Shown: piece by piece, positions 47,434 through 56,645 of the stretch
How positions within the stretch are numbered: the stretch's first letter is position 1
How the letters are laid out: the number at the start of each line of letters is the position of its first letter
From: Hyphomicrobiales bacterium
GTDB lineage: Bacteria; Pseudomonadota; Alphaproteobacteria; Rhizobiales; Rhizobiaceae
Assembly: GCA_900465665.1 (NCBI GenBank)
Contig: UBJO01000016.1
Location: 1-64,000 of the forward strand
Length of the DNA: 64,000 bases
Reading direction: 5' to 3'
Position numbers and translations under genes: made by a program
Notes under the pieces: model-generated
The model's input: the letters and a program-made list of their open reading frames with translations, nothing else
Databases searched by the model: none
Told to the model about the DNA's origin: nothing

Positions 47434-48211
47434 ATCCAACGCCACCGAACTCAGAGCTGATTACCAGCCGGCCACCGTCGATCTGGCCGAGATGACCGAT
47501 GCGCGCGTCGCGCTCGGGCGCTTCGGATCCGGCGCGCCGACCAAGGCGCAACTGGCTTTCCTGCTCGATCATGCCCGCGCCCGCGAAGCGGTATGGTCGA
47601 CCGTCGACGAGAACAGGCTGGAGAGCGATCTCAACGCGCTCGGGCTGGATGTCGTGTCGGTGGAGAGCATGGCCGAAGATCGCGGCAGCTACCTGCGCCG
47701 GCCGGATCTTGGCCGCAAGTTGTCGCGCGCTTCGGTCGAGCGGCTGGATGCTCTGCCGGCCGAGGCCAAAGGATGCGACGTCGTCATCACCATTGCCGAC
47801 GGCCTCTCGTCGAGTGCGGTCGATATCAATGCGGTCGCGCTGGTGCGCGAACTCTCGGGCCTGTTGCGCTTAGCCGGCTTGTCGATCGGCCCGGTCGCCG
47901 TCGCCCGCCAGGCGCGTGTGGCGCTTGCCGACGAGGTCGGCGAAATTCTCCTTGCGCGGATCACGATCGTGCTGATCGGAGAGAGGCCCGGTCTCTCAGC
48001 GGCCGACAGTCTCGGCGCCTATATCACCTACGAGCCGTCGGTCGGTACGCCGGATTCCCGGCGCAACTGCGTCTCGAACATGCGCGAGGGTGGCCTTTCG
48101 ATGGAGCAGGCGGCGAAGACCATCGCCGGTCTGATCGCCGACATGACGAAGACAGGTGTGAGCGGCGTCGGCCTGAAGGAAGCGCTGGTCAGGTTGCCCA
48201 GCGCTTCGTAA
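47426..48211 (+). CDS. eutC: Ethanolamine ammonia-lyase small subunit
   Basis: EutC forms the B12-binding interface with EutB. The 261-residue product starts at TTG 47426 (SKSNATELRADYQ), overlapping the eutB stop by 8 bp, so translation is coupled. Family motifs include TDARVALGRFGSGAP near residue 27, FLLDHARAREAVWS near residue 47, DVVITIADGLSSSAV near residue 119 and the terminal YITYEPSVGTPDSRRNCVSN near residue 195. It is somewhat shorter at the N-terminus than the E. coli protein, as is common outside Enterobacteria. It ends 6 bp from the convergent GMC oxidoreductase gene. Confidence 0.95.
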   Translation: MSKSNATELRADYQPATVDLAEMTDARVALGRFGSGAPTKAQLAFLLDHARAREAVWSTVDENRLESDLNALGLDVVSVESMAEDRGSYLRRPDLGRKLSRASVERLDALPAEAKGCDVVITIADGLSSSAVDINAVALVRELSGLLRLAGLSIGPVAVARQARVALADEVGEILLARITIVLIGERPGLSAADSLGAYITYEPSVGTPDSRRNCVSNMREGGLSMEQAAKTIAGLIADMTKTGVSGVGLKEALVRLPSAS

Positions 48212-48217
48212 TCGGCT

Positions 48218-49873
48218 TCACCGGATGCCCGCCCTTGCGCGCGGCCGCGTGTCGTTGCGCTCGTGCTCGAAGATGGCGCCGGGAAGCGGCAGCTTGCCGC
48301 GAATGATGTCCGAGCCCTTCTCGCCCACCATGATGGTCGGCGCGTTCGTGTTGCAGGAGGGAACGCGCGGCATGACGGAGGAATCGCAGACGCGCAGGCC
48401 CTCCAACCCGTGCACCTTGAGATCGAGCCCGACGACAGCGTCTGCGCCCGTGCCCATCTTGCAGGTGCCGACGGGGTGGTGATCGGTCTTGGCGTTGGCG
48501 CAGCCGTAGTCGAAGAGTTCGTCGTCGGTCATCACCTTGGGCCCCGGAAGCCGCTCGGCCAGCACGAAGGGCTTCAGCGCCGTCTGCTGCATGATTTCGC
48601 GCGCGATTTTCAGGCCTTCCAGCGACATCGTCCGGTCGTGCGGGTCGGACCAGTAGTTCGGATCGATCAGCGGTGCCGCCGCCAGATCGGATGATTTCAG
48701 CCTGACGGTCCCTCGTGAGCGTGGGTGGAGATAGGCCGAGTTCAGCGTCACGCCGGCGTTCTTCAGCCGCTCCACGCCCGCCTCGATGCCGGAGCCGAGG
48801 CCGAGGTGGAACTGGATATCGGGAGAACGCGCATTCGGGTCCGCATACCAGAAGCCGCCCGTTTCGAAGAGCGAGGACGCAACCGGGCCGGTGCGGAAGA
48901 GGATGTATTCCAGCCCGGCCCAGACCGTCCGGTGCAATTTGGCGACGCCGTCATAGGTGTGGTCGCCGGTGCATTCGCAAATGACGAAGAGGTCGAGGTG
49001 GTCCTGCAGGTTGCCACCAACGCCGGGGAGATCGTGGTGAACCTTGACGCCGACCGATGTCAAATGGTCGGCCGGGCCGATGCCGGATTGCAGCAGAAGC
49101 TTCGGCGAGCCAATGGCGCCCGATGACACCAGCACCTCGCGCTCGGCGCGGATCACCTCGGAACCCTTGTCCGTCACCACTTCGACCCCGACGGCCATCG
49201 TTCCCTCGATCACGATCCTGCTCACGCGGGCGCCGGTACGGATCGTCAGGTTCCTTCGGCCCTTGATGGGCGAGAGATAGGCGAGTGACGCGGATGAGCG
49301 GCGACGGTTGCGCTGGGTGAGCTGGTAGAAGCCGACGCCCGCCTGCTGCTTACCGTTGAAGTCGTGATTGTAGGGAATGCCGAGTTCCTGGCCGGCGCGT
49401 ATATAGGCGTCGCAGATCGGCAGCGCGGAGACAGGCATCGAGACGCCGAGCGGTCCGCCATAGGCGTGGTAGTCGTCGGCGAAGCGCTGGTTGTCCTCGG
49501 CGCGCTTGAAGTAGGGCAGGATCGAGCGGTAGTCCCAGCCCTCGCAGCCATCCTCGCTGGCCCAGAGATCATAATCGGCGGCATTGCCCCGGGTATAGAG
49601 CTGGGCATTGATGGACGAGCCGCCGCCGATCACCTTTGCCTGCGTGTAGTGCAGCACCCGGCCTTTCATGTGTTTCTGCGGAACGGTTTCCCATCCCCAG
49701 CTCGCCACGCCCTTGGTCATCTTGGCAAAGCCGGCCGGCATGTGGAACAGCGGGTTCCAGTCGCCGCCACCGGCTTCCAGAAGAAGCACGCTGACAGCTG
49801 GATCTTCGCTCAGCCTGCTGGCGAGCACGCAGCCGGCGGGACCCGCGCCCGTTATGATGTAGTCAAAGCCCAT
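48218..49873 (-). CDS. GMC-family oxidoreductase, choline dehydrogenase-like
   Basis: This is an FAD-dependent alcohol dehydrogenase/oxidase of 551 residues from ATG 49873 (MGFDYIITGAGPAGCV). The dinucleotide-binding GAGPAGCVLASRL lies at residues 8-20, with the GMC signatures IGGGSSINAQLYTRG near residue 80 and SSGAIGSPKLLLQSG near residue 255. The C-terminal catalytic pair is in HHPVGTCKMG (His) and NTNAPTIMVGEK (Asn). It resembles BetA-like enzymes, but substrate specificity in this family cannot be read from sequence. It is the last gene of the LacI-controlled operon, 13 bp after the SDR gene, suggesting oxidation of a sugar, polyol or other alcohol. Confidence 0.9.
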   Translation of the reverse strand: MGFDYIITGAGPAGCVLASRLSEDPAVSVLLLEAGGGDWNPLFHMPAGFAKMTKGVASWGWETVPQKHMKGRVLHYTQAKVIGGGSSINAQLYTRGNAADYDLWASEDGCEGWDYRSILPYFKRAEDNQRFADDYHAYGGPLGVSMPVSALPICDAYIRAGQELGIPYNHDFNGKQQAGVGFYQLTQRNRRRSSASLAYLSPIKGRRNLTIRTGARVSRIVIEGTMAVGVEVVTDKGSEVIRAEREVLVSSGAIGSPKLLLQSGIGPADHLTSVGVKVHHDLPGVGGNLQDHLDLFVICECTGDHTYDGVAKLHRTVWAGLEYILFRTGPVASSLFETGGFWYADPNARSPDIQFHLGLGSGIEAGVERLKNAGVTLNSAYLHPRSRGTVRLKSSDLAAAPLIDPNYWSDPHDRTMSLEGLKIAREIMQQTALKPFVLAERLPGPKVMTDDELFDYGCANAKTDHHPVGTCKMGTGADAVVGLDLKVHGLEGLRVCDSSVMPRVPSCNTNAPTIMVGEKGSDIIRGKLPLPGAIFEHERNDTRPRARAGIR

Positions 49874-49886
49874 TGGTTCTATCCTG

Positions 49887-50666
49887 TCACAAGCGGGGAA
49901 TGGAAAGGCCGCCATCGGCGTCGATGACGGTGCCGGTCGCAAAGGCGAAGGCGCCGGAGGCAAGGGCCGAGCAAATCCGACCGATATCGTCGGCCTCGCC
50001 CCAGCGCTTCATCGGCACGAGCCCGCCTTCGATCAGCGCGTCGTATTTCGAGGTCACGCCTGCCGTCATATCGGTGCGGATGATGCCCGGCCGGAGTTCG
50101 AAGACGGAAATGCCCGATTCCGCAAGACGCAGCGCCAGGCCCTGCGAAAAGGCGGCAAGACCCGCCTTGCTGATGCAATAGTCCAGGCGCTCCGGCGAAC
50201 TTGCCTTGGCCGATACCGAGGTGATGTTGATGATCGCGCGCGGATGCGGCTTGTCGCCGGAGACGAGCATGGCTTTCACCACCGCCTGCGTGAAGAACAC
50301 CGTGCCGCGCAGGTTCGTGGCCATGATCGTGTCGAAATTGTCAGGCGTCAGTCCAAGGAAATCGCCCCTGACCAAGGCAGCCATGCCGGCATTGTTGACC
50401 AGGCAATCGATCCGGCCGAACGCCTGAAGGATCGCGTGAACGGTCTCCTCGTGCTTTTCGACGGCCGAGATATCCGCCTGCAGGTAGATCGCATCGCCAC
50501 CTTGCTGCTTCAACTGCGCGACGGTCTCGTCCGCGGTCTCGGCGGCGCCGACGCCTGTTATCACGACATTGAAGCCTGATTTGGCCAGCGCGCCGGCAAT
50601 GCCGAGCCCGATGCCGCGACGGCCGCCGGTGACCACGGCGACGGGCTTGTCGAAATGCTCCGTCAT
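49887..50666 (-). CDS. Short-chain dehydrogenase/reductase
   Basis: This is a classical SDR of 259 residues. The cofactor motif is VVTGGRRGIGLGIA near residue 12, the NNAG motif lies near residue 91, Ser is in ITSVSAKASS, the catalytic Tyr and Lys in DYCISKAG near residue 160 and the PGIIRTDM loop near residue 195. It uses the family's usual NAD(P)H and probably oxidises or reduces a sugar or polyol intermediate. Its ATG overlaps the stop of the upstream GMC gene, so the two enzymes are likely co-translated. Confidence 0.9.
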   Translation of the reverse strand: MTEHFDKPVAVVTGGRRGIGLGIAGALAKSGFNVVITGVGAAETADETVAQLKQQGGDAIYLQADISAVEKHEETVHAILQAFGRIDCLVNNAGMAALVRGDFLGLTPDNFDTIMATNLRGTVFFTQAVVKAMLVSGDKPHPRAIINITSVSAKASSPERLDYCISKAGLAAFSQGLALRLAESGISVFELRPGIIRTDMTAGVTSKYDALIEGGLVPMKRWGEADDIGRICSALASGAFAFATGTVIDADGGLSIPRL

Positions 50667-52168
50667 GCTCTCAAATCCTTTGATGCGATATGGTCGGCGA
50701 CGCGCAACGCCTGGCTCGCCACCGTCAGAGCCGGATTGACGGCCGCCGAGGTCGGCAGAAAGCTCGCATCGACGACGAAGAGGTTTTGGTGATCAAAGGC
50801 GCGGCAATAGATGTCGAGCGGAGCCGACGCCGGGTCGCGGCCGATCCTGACGGTTCCGCACTGGTGCGAGGGCGTGCGCTTGTCGAACGGCCGGCTGAGC
50901 ACTAGCGGAAAGCCGATCGAGCGCAGGATATCCTTGAGCCTGGCGACCAGCGACAGGTGAGCATCCCAATTGGTGCGATGCCATTTCAGGACGATGCGGT
51001 CGCCATCGACCATCACCCGGCTTTCCGGATTGGGAACGTCCTCGCTCATGGCGTAGAAATCGATCGCGTGGCCGGTGATCCGATTGAGCAGCCATTCCGG
51101 GACATTCGGCAGCGAGCCCTTCAATACCTTGCCGGAGATCCGGCCGAGCAGCTGGACATTGCCAAGCGGCGGTCCGCCATTGCCGTCGGACAGATAAAAA
51201 TCGTTGAAGGCGAAGGTCTTCTGGTAGATCGAGGTGTTGCGATATCGCGGCGACACGCCGATGACGGCCGAGGAGTTGTGGTTCATGAAGTTGCGCCCGA
51301 CCTGGCCCGACGAATTGGCGAGCCCCTCGGGAAACCGGTCATTTGCGGAGCGCAGCAAGAGCACGGCGGACTGGACGGCGCCGGCGCTCAGAATGACGAG
51401 CTTTGGATGAAGTGTGCGGGTTTCGCCGCCCTGGCAATAGGTAACGCCCGAGATGCGGCCGTCCGCATCCGTCTCCAGCTTGATGACGCGAGAGCCGGTT
51501 TGAAGGCGGACATTGTCGTGTTGCAGCGCCTGTGACAGGGCCGCCGTTTCCGCATCCATCTTGCCGTCGTCGGAGTTCGGATGCGCATCCCAGGGGGTTG
51601 GCGCCTTCGCGAGCCACTTGTCGATGTCGACACCCAAGGGGAGCGAGAAGGGGTGCAGCCCCTTCGCCTTCAGCCGGGCCCTGACGTCGGCGATGGCGGA
51701 TTCTTCGCGAACCGGTGGATAATCGTACGGTGTCGAATGCGCCGGCTCCGTCGGATCGTCGCCGAGCGCGCCGCGCACCCGATACATTTTTTCGGCGCGG
51801 CCATACCACGGCTCGAGTTCCTCATAGGGAAACGGCCACGCGGGCGACACGCCTTCGCGGTGATGGATTTCCTCGAAATCCTCGCGGCGGTAACGCGAGA
51901 GCACGGCGCCGAAGAATTTCGAATTGCCGCCGACATTGTAGTAATTACCGGGATTGAAGCCGGTGCCGTCAGCCTCGTACCAGGTCTCCTTCGGGCGGAA
52001 ATGGCCGCGCTGGAAGATCGCCCGTTGGTCGCGGTTGACGGGATGGTCTGCAATCCGTTCGCCGGCTTCGAGAATGAGGATCTCCGCGCCGGAAGGCGCC
52101 AAGCCGGCAGCGACGGTCGCGCCACCGATGCCCGAGCCGATGATGACAATATCAGGTGTTCTGCTCAT
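50663..52168 (-). CDS. GMC-family oxidoreductase (second)
   Basis: This is an FAD-dependent oxidoreductase of 501 residues, distinct from the one at 48218. It shows IIGSGIGGATVAAGLAPSGA at residues 9-28, VGGNSKFFGAVLSRYR near residue 78, AGAVQSAVLLLRSANDRF near residue 265 and the C-terminal HQCGTVRIG (His) with AVNPALTVASQALR (Asn). This version, with the short HQCGT motif, is closer to the glucose-dehydrogenase/GMC_oxred_C subgroup. A family member could oxidise sugars to keto-sugars. It follows the sugar ABC ATPase gene by 20 bp. Confidence 0.9.
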   Translation of the reverse strand: MSRTPDIVIIGSGIGGATVAAGLAPSGAEILILEAGERIADHPVNRDQRAIFQRGHFRPKETWYEADGTGFNPGNYYNVGGNSKFFGAVLSRYRREDFEEIHHREGVSPAWPFPYEELEPWYGRAEKMYRVRGALGDDPTEPAHSTPYDYPPVREESAIADVRARLKAKGLHPFSLPLGVDIDKWLAKAPTPWDAHPNSDDGKMDAETAALSQALQHDNVRLQTGSRVIKLETDADGRISGVTYCQGGETRTLHPKLVILSAGAVQSAVLLLRSANDRFPEGLANSSGQVGRNFMNHNSSAVIGVSPRYRNTSIYQKTFAFNDFYLSDGNGGPPLGNVQLLGRISGKVLKGSLPNVPEWLLNRITGHAIDFYAMSEDVPNPESRVMVDGDRIVLKWHRTNWDAHLSLVARLKDILRSIGFPLVLSRPFDKRTPSHQCGTVRIGRDPASAPLDIYCRAFDHQNLFVVDASFLPTSAAVNPALTVASQALRVADHIASKDLRA

Positions 52169-52188
52169 ATTGCTGTCCCGCCGTCAGA

Positions 52189-53304
52189 TCACGCGATCCG
52201 CGCCTGGCTCTGCGGGTCGAAGAAGACAACCTTGTCGAGGTTGAATGCCAGTCTCGCGTTCTGGCCGGGCTGAATGCGGGCATCGGCGCGCAGCCGGGCG
52301 ACGACTTCCTTGCCGCCGAGCTTCGTGACCGCGAAGGTGTCGGACCCGGCGGGCTCGACGACGTCGATCAGGCAATCGCCCTCGGCAAGTGTGCGCGCGT
52401 TGCGGTCTGCGCCGTCAGGATCGGTCAGCGCTTCCGGCCGGATCCCGAAAACGATCTGTCGGCCGGCATGGGCCTGCAGCGCGTCACGACCCGGCGCGAT
52501 CGGCAAGCGGATCGGATCGCCGCTCGGACGGGCGAGCGAGACGGAGAGGCCCGCAGGACCCTGTTCGATGGTGCCGGACAAGAGGTTCATGGCTGGAGAG
52601 CCCATGAAGTCGGCGACGAACATGTTGGCGGGGTTGTTGTAGATCTCGGCCGGCGTGCCGAACTGCTGCACCTCTCCGTCCTTCATCACGGCGATCTTGG
52701 TGGCGAGCGTCATCGCCTCGATCTGGTCGTGCGTGACGTAAACGATCGTCTTGCCGGTCGCCTGATGCAGGCGCTTGATCTCGATGCGCATATCGACGCG
52801 CAGCTTGGCGTCGAGGTTGGAGAGCGGCTCGTCGAACAGGAAGAGCTTGGGATCGCGCACCAGCGCCCGGCCCATGGCGACGCGCTGCCGCTGGCCGCCG
52901 GAAAGCTGGCTCGGCTTGCGGTCCAGCAGATGGCCGATCTGCAGCACCTTGGCGACTTTGTCGATCGCGGCCTTGCGCTCGTCCGCCGGCACGCCGCGCA
53001 TCTCCATCCCGAAAGAGATGTTTCCCGCCACCGTCATGTTGGGATAAAGCGCGTAGCTCTGAAACACCATGGCGATGTCGCGCTTGGACGGATGCAGATC
53101 CGAGATGCTGCGGCCATCGACGCTGATGTCGCCTTCGGTGATGGCTTCCAGCCCGGCAATGGTGTTGAGCAGCGTGGACTTGCCGCAGCCGGACGGACCG
53201 ACCAGCACCAGGAAGCCGCCTTTTTCCAGCTCAAGATCGATGCCCTTGAGGATTTCCAGTGCGCCGAAACGCTTTCTGAGACCTGAGATTTCGAGAAAAG
53301 CCAT
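52189..53304 (-). CDS. Carbohydrate ABC ATPase (UgpC/MsmK-like)
   Basis: This cytoplasmic ATPase of 371 residues has Walker A GPSGCGKSTLLN near residue 35, signature LSGGQRQRVAMGRALV near residue 136 and Walker B LFLFDEPLSNLDAKLR near residue 155. It also has the C-terminal TOBE/regulatory extension (about residues 240-371, with FGIRPEALTD) characteristic of the MalK/UgpC group. It energises the importer made of the adjacent permeases and binding protein. The gene starts 4 bp after the MalG-like stop. Confidence 0.93.
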   Translation of the reverse strand: MAFLEISGLRKRFGALEILKGIDLELEKGGFLVLVGPSGCGKSTLLNTIAGLEAITEGDISVDGRSISDLHPSKRDIAMVFQSYALYPNMTVAGNISFGMEMRGVPADERKAAIDKVAKVLQIGHLLDRKPSQLSGGQRQRVAMGRALVRDPKLFLFDEPLSNLDAKLRVDMRIEIKRLHQATGKTIVYVTHDQIEAMTLATKIAVMKDGEVQQFGTPAEIYNNPANMFVADFMGSPAMNLLSGTIEQGPAGLSVSLARPSGDPIRLPIAPGRDALQAHAGRQIVFGIRPEALTDPDGADRNARTLAEGDCLIDVVEPAGSDTFAVTKLGGKEVVARLRADARIQPGQNARLAFNLDKVVFFDPQSQARIA

Positions 53305-53308
53305 GGGA

Positions 53309-54244
53309 TTATCCTTTGACCGCGCCCGCCATCAGACCGCGAACGAAGTAGCGGCCGGCGAGGATGTAAACGAGAAGCGTGGGCATGGCGGCGATCATCG
53401 CGGCGGCCATGTTGACATTGTATTCGACCACACCAGTAGAGGTGTTCACGACGTTGTTCAGCGCCACCGTCATCGGCATTGTTTCGCCGGTTCCCGCATA
53501 GGCGGATGCGAACAGGAAGTCGTTCCAGATGTTGGTGAACTGGTAGATCACGGTCACGACGATGATCGGCAGCGAGTTCGGCAGCATGATGCGGCGGAAA
53601 ATCTGGAAGAAGCTGGCGCCATCCACCTGCGCCGCGCGCACTAGTTCCGTCGGGAACGCCTCGTAGTAGTTGCGGAAGAACAGCGTCGTGAAGCCGAGAC
53701 CGTAGACGACGTGAACGATGACGAGATTGACCGTCGGGTTGCCGAAGCCGAGTGACATGCCGATCTCGTTGGTCAGCGTGTTGCCGAAGCGGCCGAGGCT
53801 GCCGAGAATGGTCGCCATCGGCAGCAGCACCGACTGGAACGGAATGAAGCAGGCAAAGAGCATCAGCCCGAAGACCAGCGTATGACCGGGGAAGCGCCAT
53901 TTGGTGAGCACGTAGCCGTTCAACGCGCCGAGGATGGTCGAGATCGCGACGGCGGGCACGACCATCTTGATCGAGTTCCAGAAGTAGCCCTTGATGCCGG
54001 CACAGGTGAGGCCGACGCAGGTTTCGCCCCAGGCCTTGAACCAGGGCTCCAGCGTTGGCGCGCTGGGCAGCGACAGCATGTTGCCGTTCTGGATCTCGTC
54101 CATCGTCTTGAACGAGGTGACCAGCATGACGAAGAGTGGCATCAGGTAGATGATCGCGAAGATCGCCAATATGCCGTAGATGAAGATGCGGTTGAACAGC
54201 CGCATGCGTGCCATGCTGGAGGCATCCGATGTGGCCGTGCTCAT
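53309..54244 (-). CDS. Carbohydrate ABC permease (MalG-like)
   Basis: This inner-membrane permease of 311 residues belongs to the MalG family. The N-terminal helix IFIYGILAIFAIIYLMPLFV is followed by about five more helices. The coupling EAA motif is ELVRAAQVDGASFFQIFRRI near residue 200. It has an insertion around residues 70-85 (GETCVGLTCAGIKGY) with two Cys. Its ATG overlaps the upstream MalF-like stop by 4 bp. It forms a heterodimeric channel with that subunit. Confidence 0.92.
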   Translation of the reverse strand: MSTATSDASSMARMRLFNRIFIYGILAIFAIIYLMPLFVMLVTSFKTMDEIQNGNMLSLPSAPTLEPWFKAWGETCVGLTCAGIKGYFWNSIKMVVPAVAISTILGALNGYVLTKWRFPGHTLVFGLMLFACFIPFQSVLLPMATILGSLGRFGNTLTNEIGMSLGFGNPTVNLVIVHVVYGLGFTTLFFRNYYEAFPTELVRAAQVDGASFFQIFRRIMLPNSLPIIVVTVIYQFTNIWNDFLFASAYAGTGETMPMTVALNNVVNTSTGVVEYNVNMAAAMIAAMPTLLVYILAGRYFVRGLMAGAVKG

Positions 54245-55194
54245 CGCGATTTCTCCCGCAGTTCCGAATAGAGATAGGGAATGATGATCGCCGAGATGGT
54301 CATCAGCATGATCACGGCGCTGGCCGAGCCGACGGCCATTTCGTTGCGCTTGAAGGTGTATTCGTACATGAAGTTAGAAGGGAGCCAGGCGGAGCCACCC
54401 GGGCCGCCGGAGGTCAGCGCGACCACAAGGTCGTAGGACTTGATCGCCATATGCGCGAGCACAATGAAGGCTGAAAGGAAGACGGGCCTCAGAAGCGGAA
54501 TGATGATGCGGCGATAGAGCTGCACCGTCGAGGCGCCGTCGATCTGCGCAGCCTTCATGATCTCGCTGTCGATGCCGCGAAGGCCCGCCAGGAACATCGC
54601 CATGACGAAGCCCGAAGCTTGCCAGACGCCGGCGATGACGACGGTGTAGATCACGAAGTCCTTGTTCTTGATCCAGTCGAAGTGGAAGCTCGTCCAGCCG
54701 AAATGGTGCAGCGTCTGTTCCAGCCCGAGACCCGGATCGAGGAACCATTTCCAGGCAACGCCGGTGACGATGAAGGAGAGCGCCATCGGATAGAGGAAGA
54801 TCGGCCGCAGAATGCCTTCGCCGCGGATCTTCTGGTCGAGCAGGATGGCAAGCAGCAGCCCGAGGCCCAGGCAGATCGCGATATAGAGAAAGCCGAAGAT
54901 CCCCATATTGGTGATCGACGTATACCAGGACGACGGCGGATCGCTCTCGAAAGTCCAGCGCCAGAGCCGTTGATAGGCGCGAGGCCCGGTCAGCGCGTAG
55001 GACGGAAAGGTCTTTGAATTGGTGAAGGACAGATAGACCGTCCAGAGGATGAAGCCATAGACGAAGACCAGCGTGATGGCGAAGCTCGGCGCGAGCACGA
55101 TCTTCGGCAGCGCGTCCTGCAGCCAGCCGCGCAAGGAAAACGAGGTTCCGCGCTGTGCTGTGACTTCTGGCTTGGTGGTAGCGATAGTGCTCAT
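54241..55194 (-). CDS. Carbohydrate ABC permease (MalF-like)
   Basis: This inner-membrane permease is about 317 residues from ATG 55194 (MSTIATTKPEVTAQRG). This start sits about 9 bases after GGAGGGGG; ATG 55203 and 55248 are alternatives. Six helices are visible, with the coupling motif EIMKAAQIDGASTVQLYRRI near residue 220. It lies downstream of a strong hairpin that separates it from the binding-protein gene. Confidence 0.92.
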   Translation of the reverse strand: MSTIATTKPEVTAQRGTSFSLRGWLQDALPKIVLAPSFAITLVFVYGFILWTVYLSFTNSKTFPSYALTGPRAYQRLWRWTFESDPPSSWYTSITNMGIFGFLYIAICLGLGLLLAILLDQKIRGEGILRPIFLYPMALSFIVTGVAWKWFLDPGLGLEQTLHHFGWTSFHFDWIKNKDFVIYTVVIAGVWQASGFVMAMFLAGLRGIDSEIMKAAQIDGASTVQLYRRIIIPLLRPVFLSAFIVLAHMAIKSYDLVVALTSGGPGGSAWLPSNFMYEYTFKRNEMAVGSASAVIMLMTISAIIIPYLYSELREKSR

Positions 55195-55235
55195 AACATT
55201 CATCCCCCTCCCAAGGGTGACGTTGGCAGTCGACA

Positions 55236-55263
55236 TCTTCCCCGCCATCCGAGGCGGGGAAGA
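55236..55263 (-). terminator. Hairpin between binding-protein and permease genes
   Basis: TCTTCCCCGCC (55236-55246) and GGCGGGGAAGA (55253-55263) form a perfect 11-bp stem with a six-base loop, in the gap between the binding-protein stop and the MalF-like start. A structure here commonly lets the binding-protein mRNA exceed the rest, by partial termination or 3' stabilisation. Confidence 0.75.
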
Positions 55264-55279
55264 CCACGCTTGGAGCCGA

Positions 55280-56542
55280 TTACTTGGCGTCGTCGATTGC
55301 CTTCACGAGTTCCTCGACGGCTTGGTCGGAGGTCTTGATCTGGCCGTGAACGAACTTCGAGACGACGTCCTTGTAGGCGTTGGCAACGGCCGGAGGCGCG
55401 CCATAGCCCTGTGCCAGCGAGCCGAACAGCGTGCCGCCTTCGTTGGCTGCCTTCAGGTCGGCGATGCCCTTCTTGCCGCAGGCGTCGAAGTCGGTATCCG
55501 GAACGTCGGTACGGGCGGGAACTGAGCCCTTGACGACGTTAAAGGCCGACTGGAAGCTCTTCGACAGCGTTGCCGTCGCAAGCGCCACCTGGGCGGCCTT
55601 GCGATCGTCGGGAACGTTGAACATGCCGAACATGTCGGAGTTGTAGATCACGCTGCCGTCGGTGCCTGGGAAGCGGTAGCAAAGGAAGTCGGTATCCGGC
55701 TTCTTCTTGGCGGCCACGAATTCGCCCTTGGCCCAGTCACCCATCACCTGCACCAGCGCATCACCCTTGATGACCATGGCGGTCGCAAGGTTCCAGTCAC
55801 GGCCGGAGAAGTTCGGATCGACATACTTGATCAGCGTGGCAAGGTTGTCGAACGACTTCTTCATCGTGTCCGACTTCAGTGACTCCTCATCGAGTTCGTT
55901 GAAGGCCTTCTTGTAGAACTCCGGTCCGCCGGTCGAGAGCACGACGCTGTCGAACATGGTGGCTTCCTGCCAGTTCTGACCGCCGAGCGCGAGCGGCGTG
56001 ACGCCGGCAGCCTTCGCCTTGTCGAGCAGGGCAACGAGGTCTTCGAAGGTCTTAGGCTGTGTGCCGCCGATCTTGTCCATCACGGCCTTGTTGATCCAGA
56101 GCCAGTTGACGGAGTGAACGTTGACTGGAGCTGCGACCCACTTGCCGTCATAGACGGAGAACTTCTGCAGCGCTGCCGGAACAGACTTGTCCCAGCCTTC
56201 CTTCTTCGCGGTTTCGGTGAGATCGCCCATCACACCTGCTTGCGCGTAGTCGAGAACGGTGTAGCCGAGCATCTGCGAAGCGGTCGGGTAGGTGCCTGCC
56301 GCAACCATCGCCTTCAGCGCGGTCATCGCGGCGTCACCGCCACCACCGGCGACGGGCACGTCTTTCCACGCGTAGCCTTCCTTCGCCAGGTCGCCCTTCA
56401 GCACGTTGAGCGCGGCGGCTTCGCCACCCGACGTCCACCAATGCAGCATCTGCACTTCCTTGACATCGGCAGCGCGGGCCAAACCGCCCAGAGCACCAAC
56501 TGCCAATGCGACCACGGCGGTCGCCGTTAGAAATCTGCGCAT
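55280..56542 (-). CDS. Carbohydrate ABC substrate-binding protein
   Basis: This periplasmic binding protein of the extracellular solute-binding family 1 has 420 residues from ATG 56542 ([20 protein letters not shown]), with a good GGGAGG ribosome-binding site. The signal peptide is cleaved near ARA-AD. Family elements are [20 protein letters not shown] near residue 30, [33 protein letters not shown] text near residue 155 and [13 protein letters not shown] near residue 265. It captures a sugar or polyol. A frame extending upstream to 56728 is not part of the gene. Confidence 0.93.
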   Translation of the reverse strand: MRRFLTATAVVALAVGALGGLARAADVKEVQMLHWWTSGGEAAALNVLKGDLAKEGYAWKDVPVAGGGGDAAMTALKAMVAAGTYPTASQMLGYTVLDYAQAGVMGDLTETAKKEGWDKSVPAALQKFSVYDGKWVAAPVNVHSVNWLWINKAVMDKIGGTQPKTFEDLVALLDKAKAAGVTPLALGGQNWQEATMFDSVVLSTGGPEFYKKAFNELDEESLKSDTMKKSFDNLATLIKYVDPNFSGRDWNLATAMVIKGDALVQVMGDWAKGEFVAAKKKPDTDFLCYRFPGTDGSVIYNSDMFGMFNVPDDRKAAQVALATATLSKSFQSAFNVVKGSVPARTDVPDTDFDACGKKGIADLKAANEGGTLFGSLAQGYGAPPAVANAYKDVVSKFVHGQIKTSDQAVEELVKAIDDAK

Positions 56543-56645
56543 TTGAAAACCTCCCGTTTTCAAGTTCGCGAAACGAGACCCATTCTCGTTCCGTATCCCC
56601 GCCCTCCTCGAGCGTGGTTTCTGCGGACCGGCTCCCCGCCGGTCC

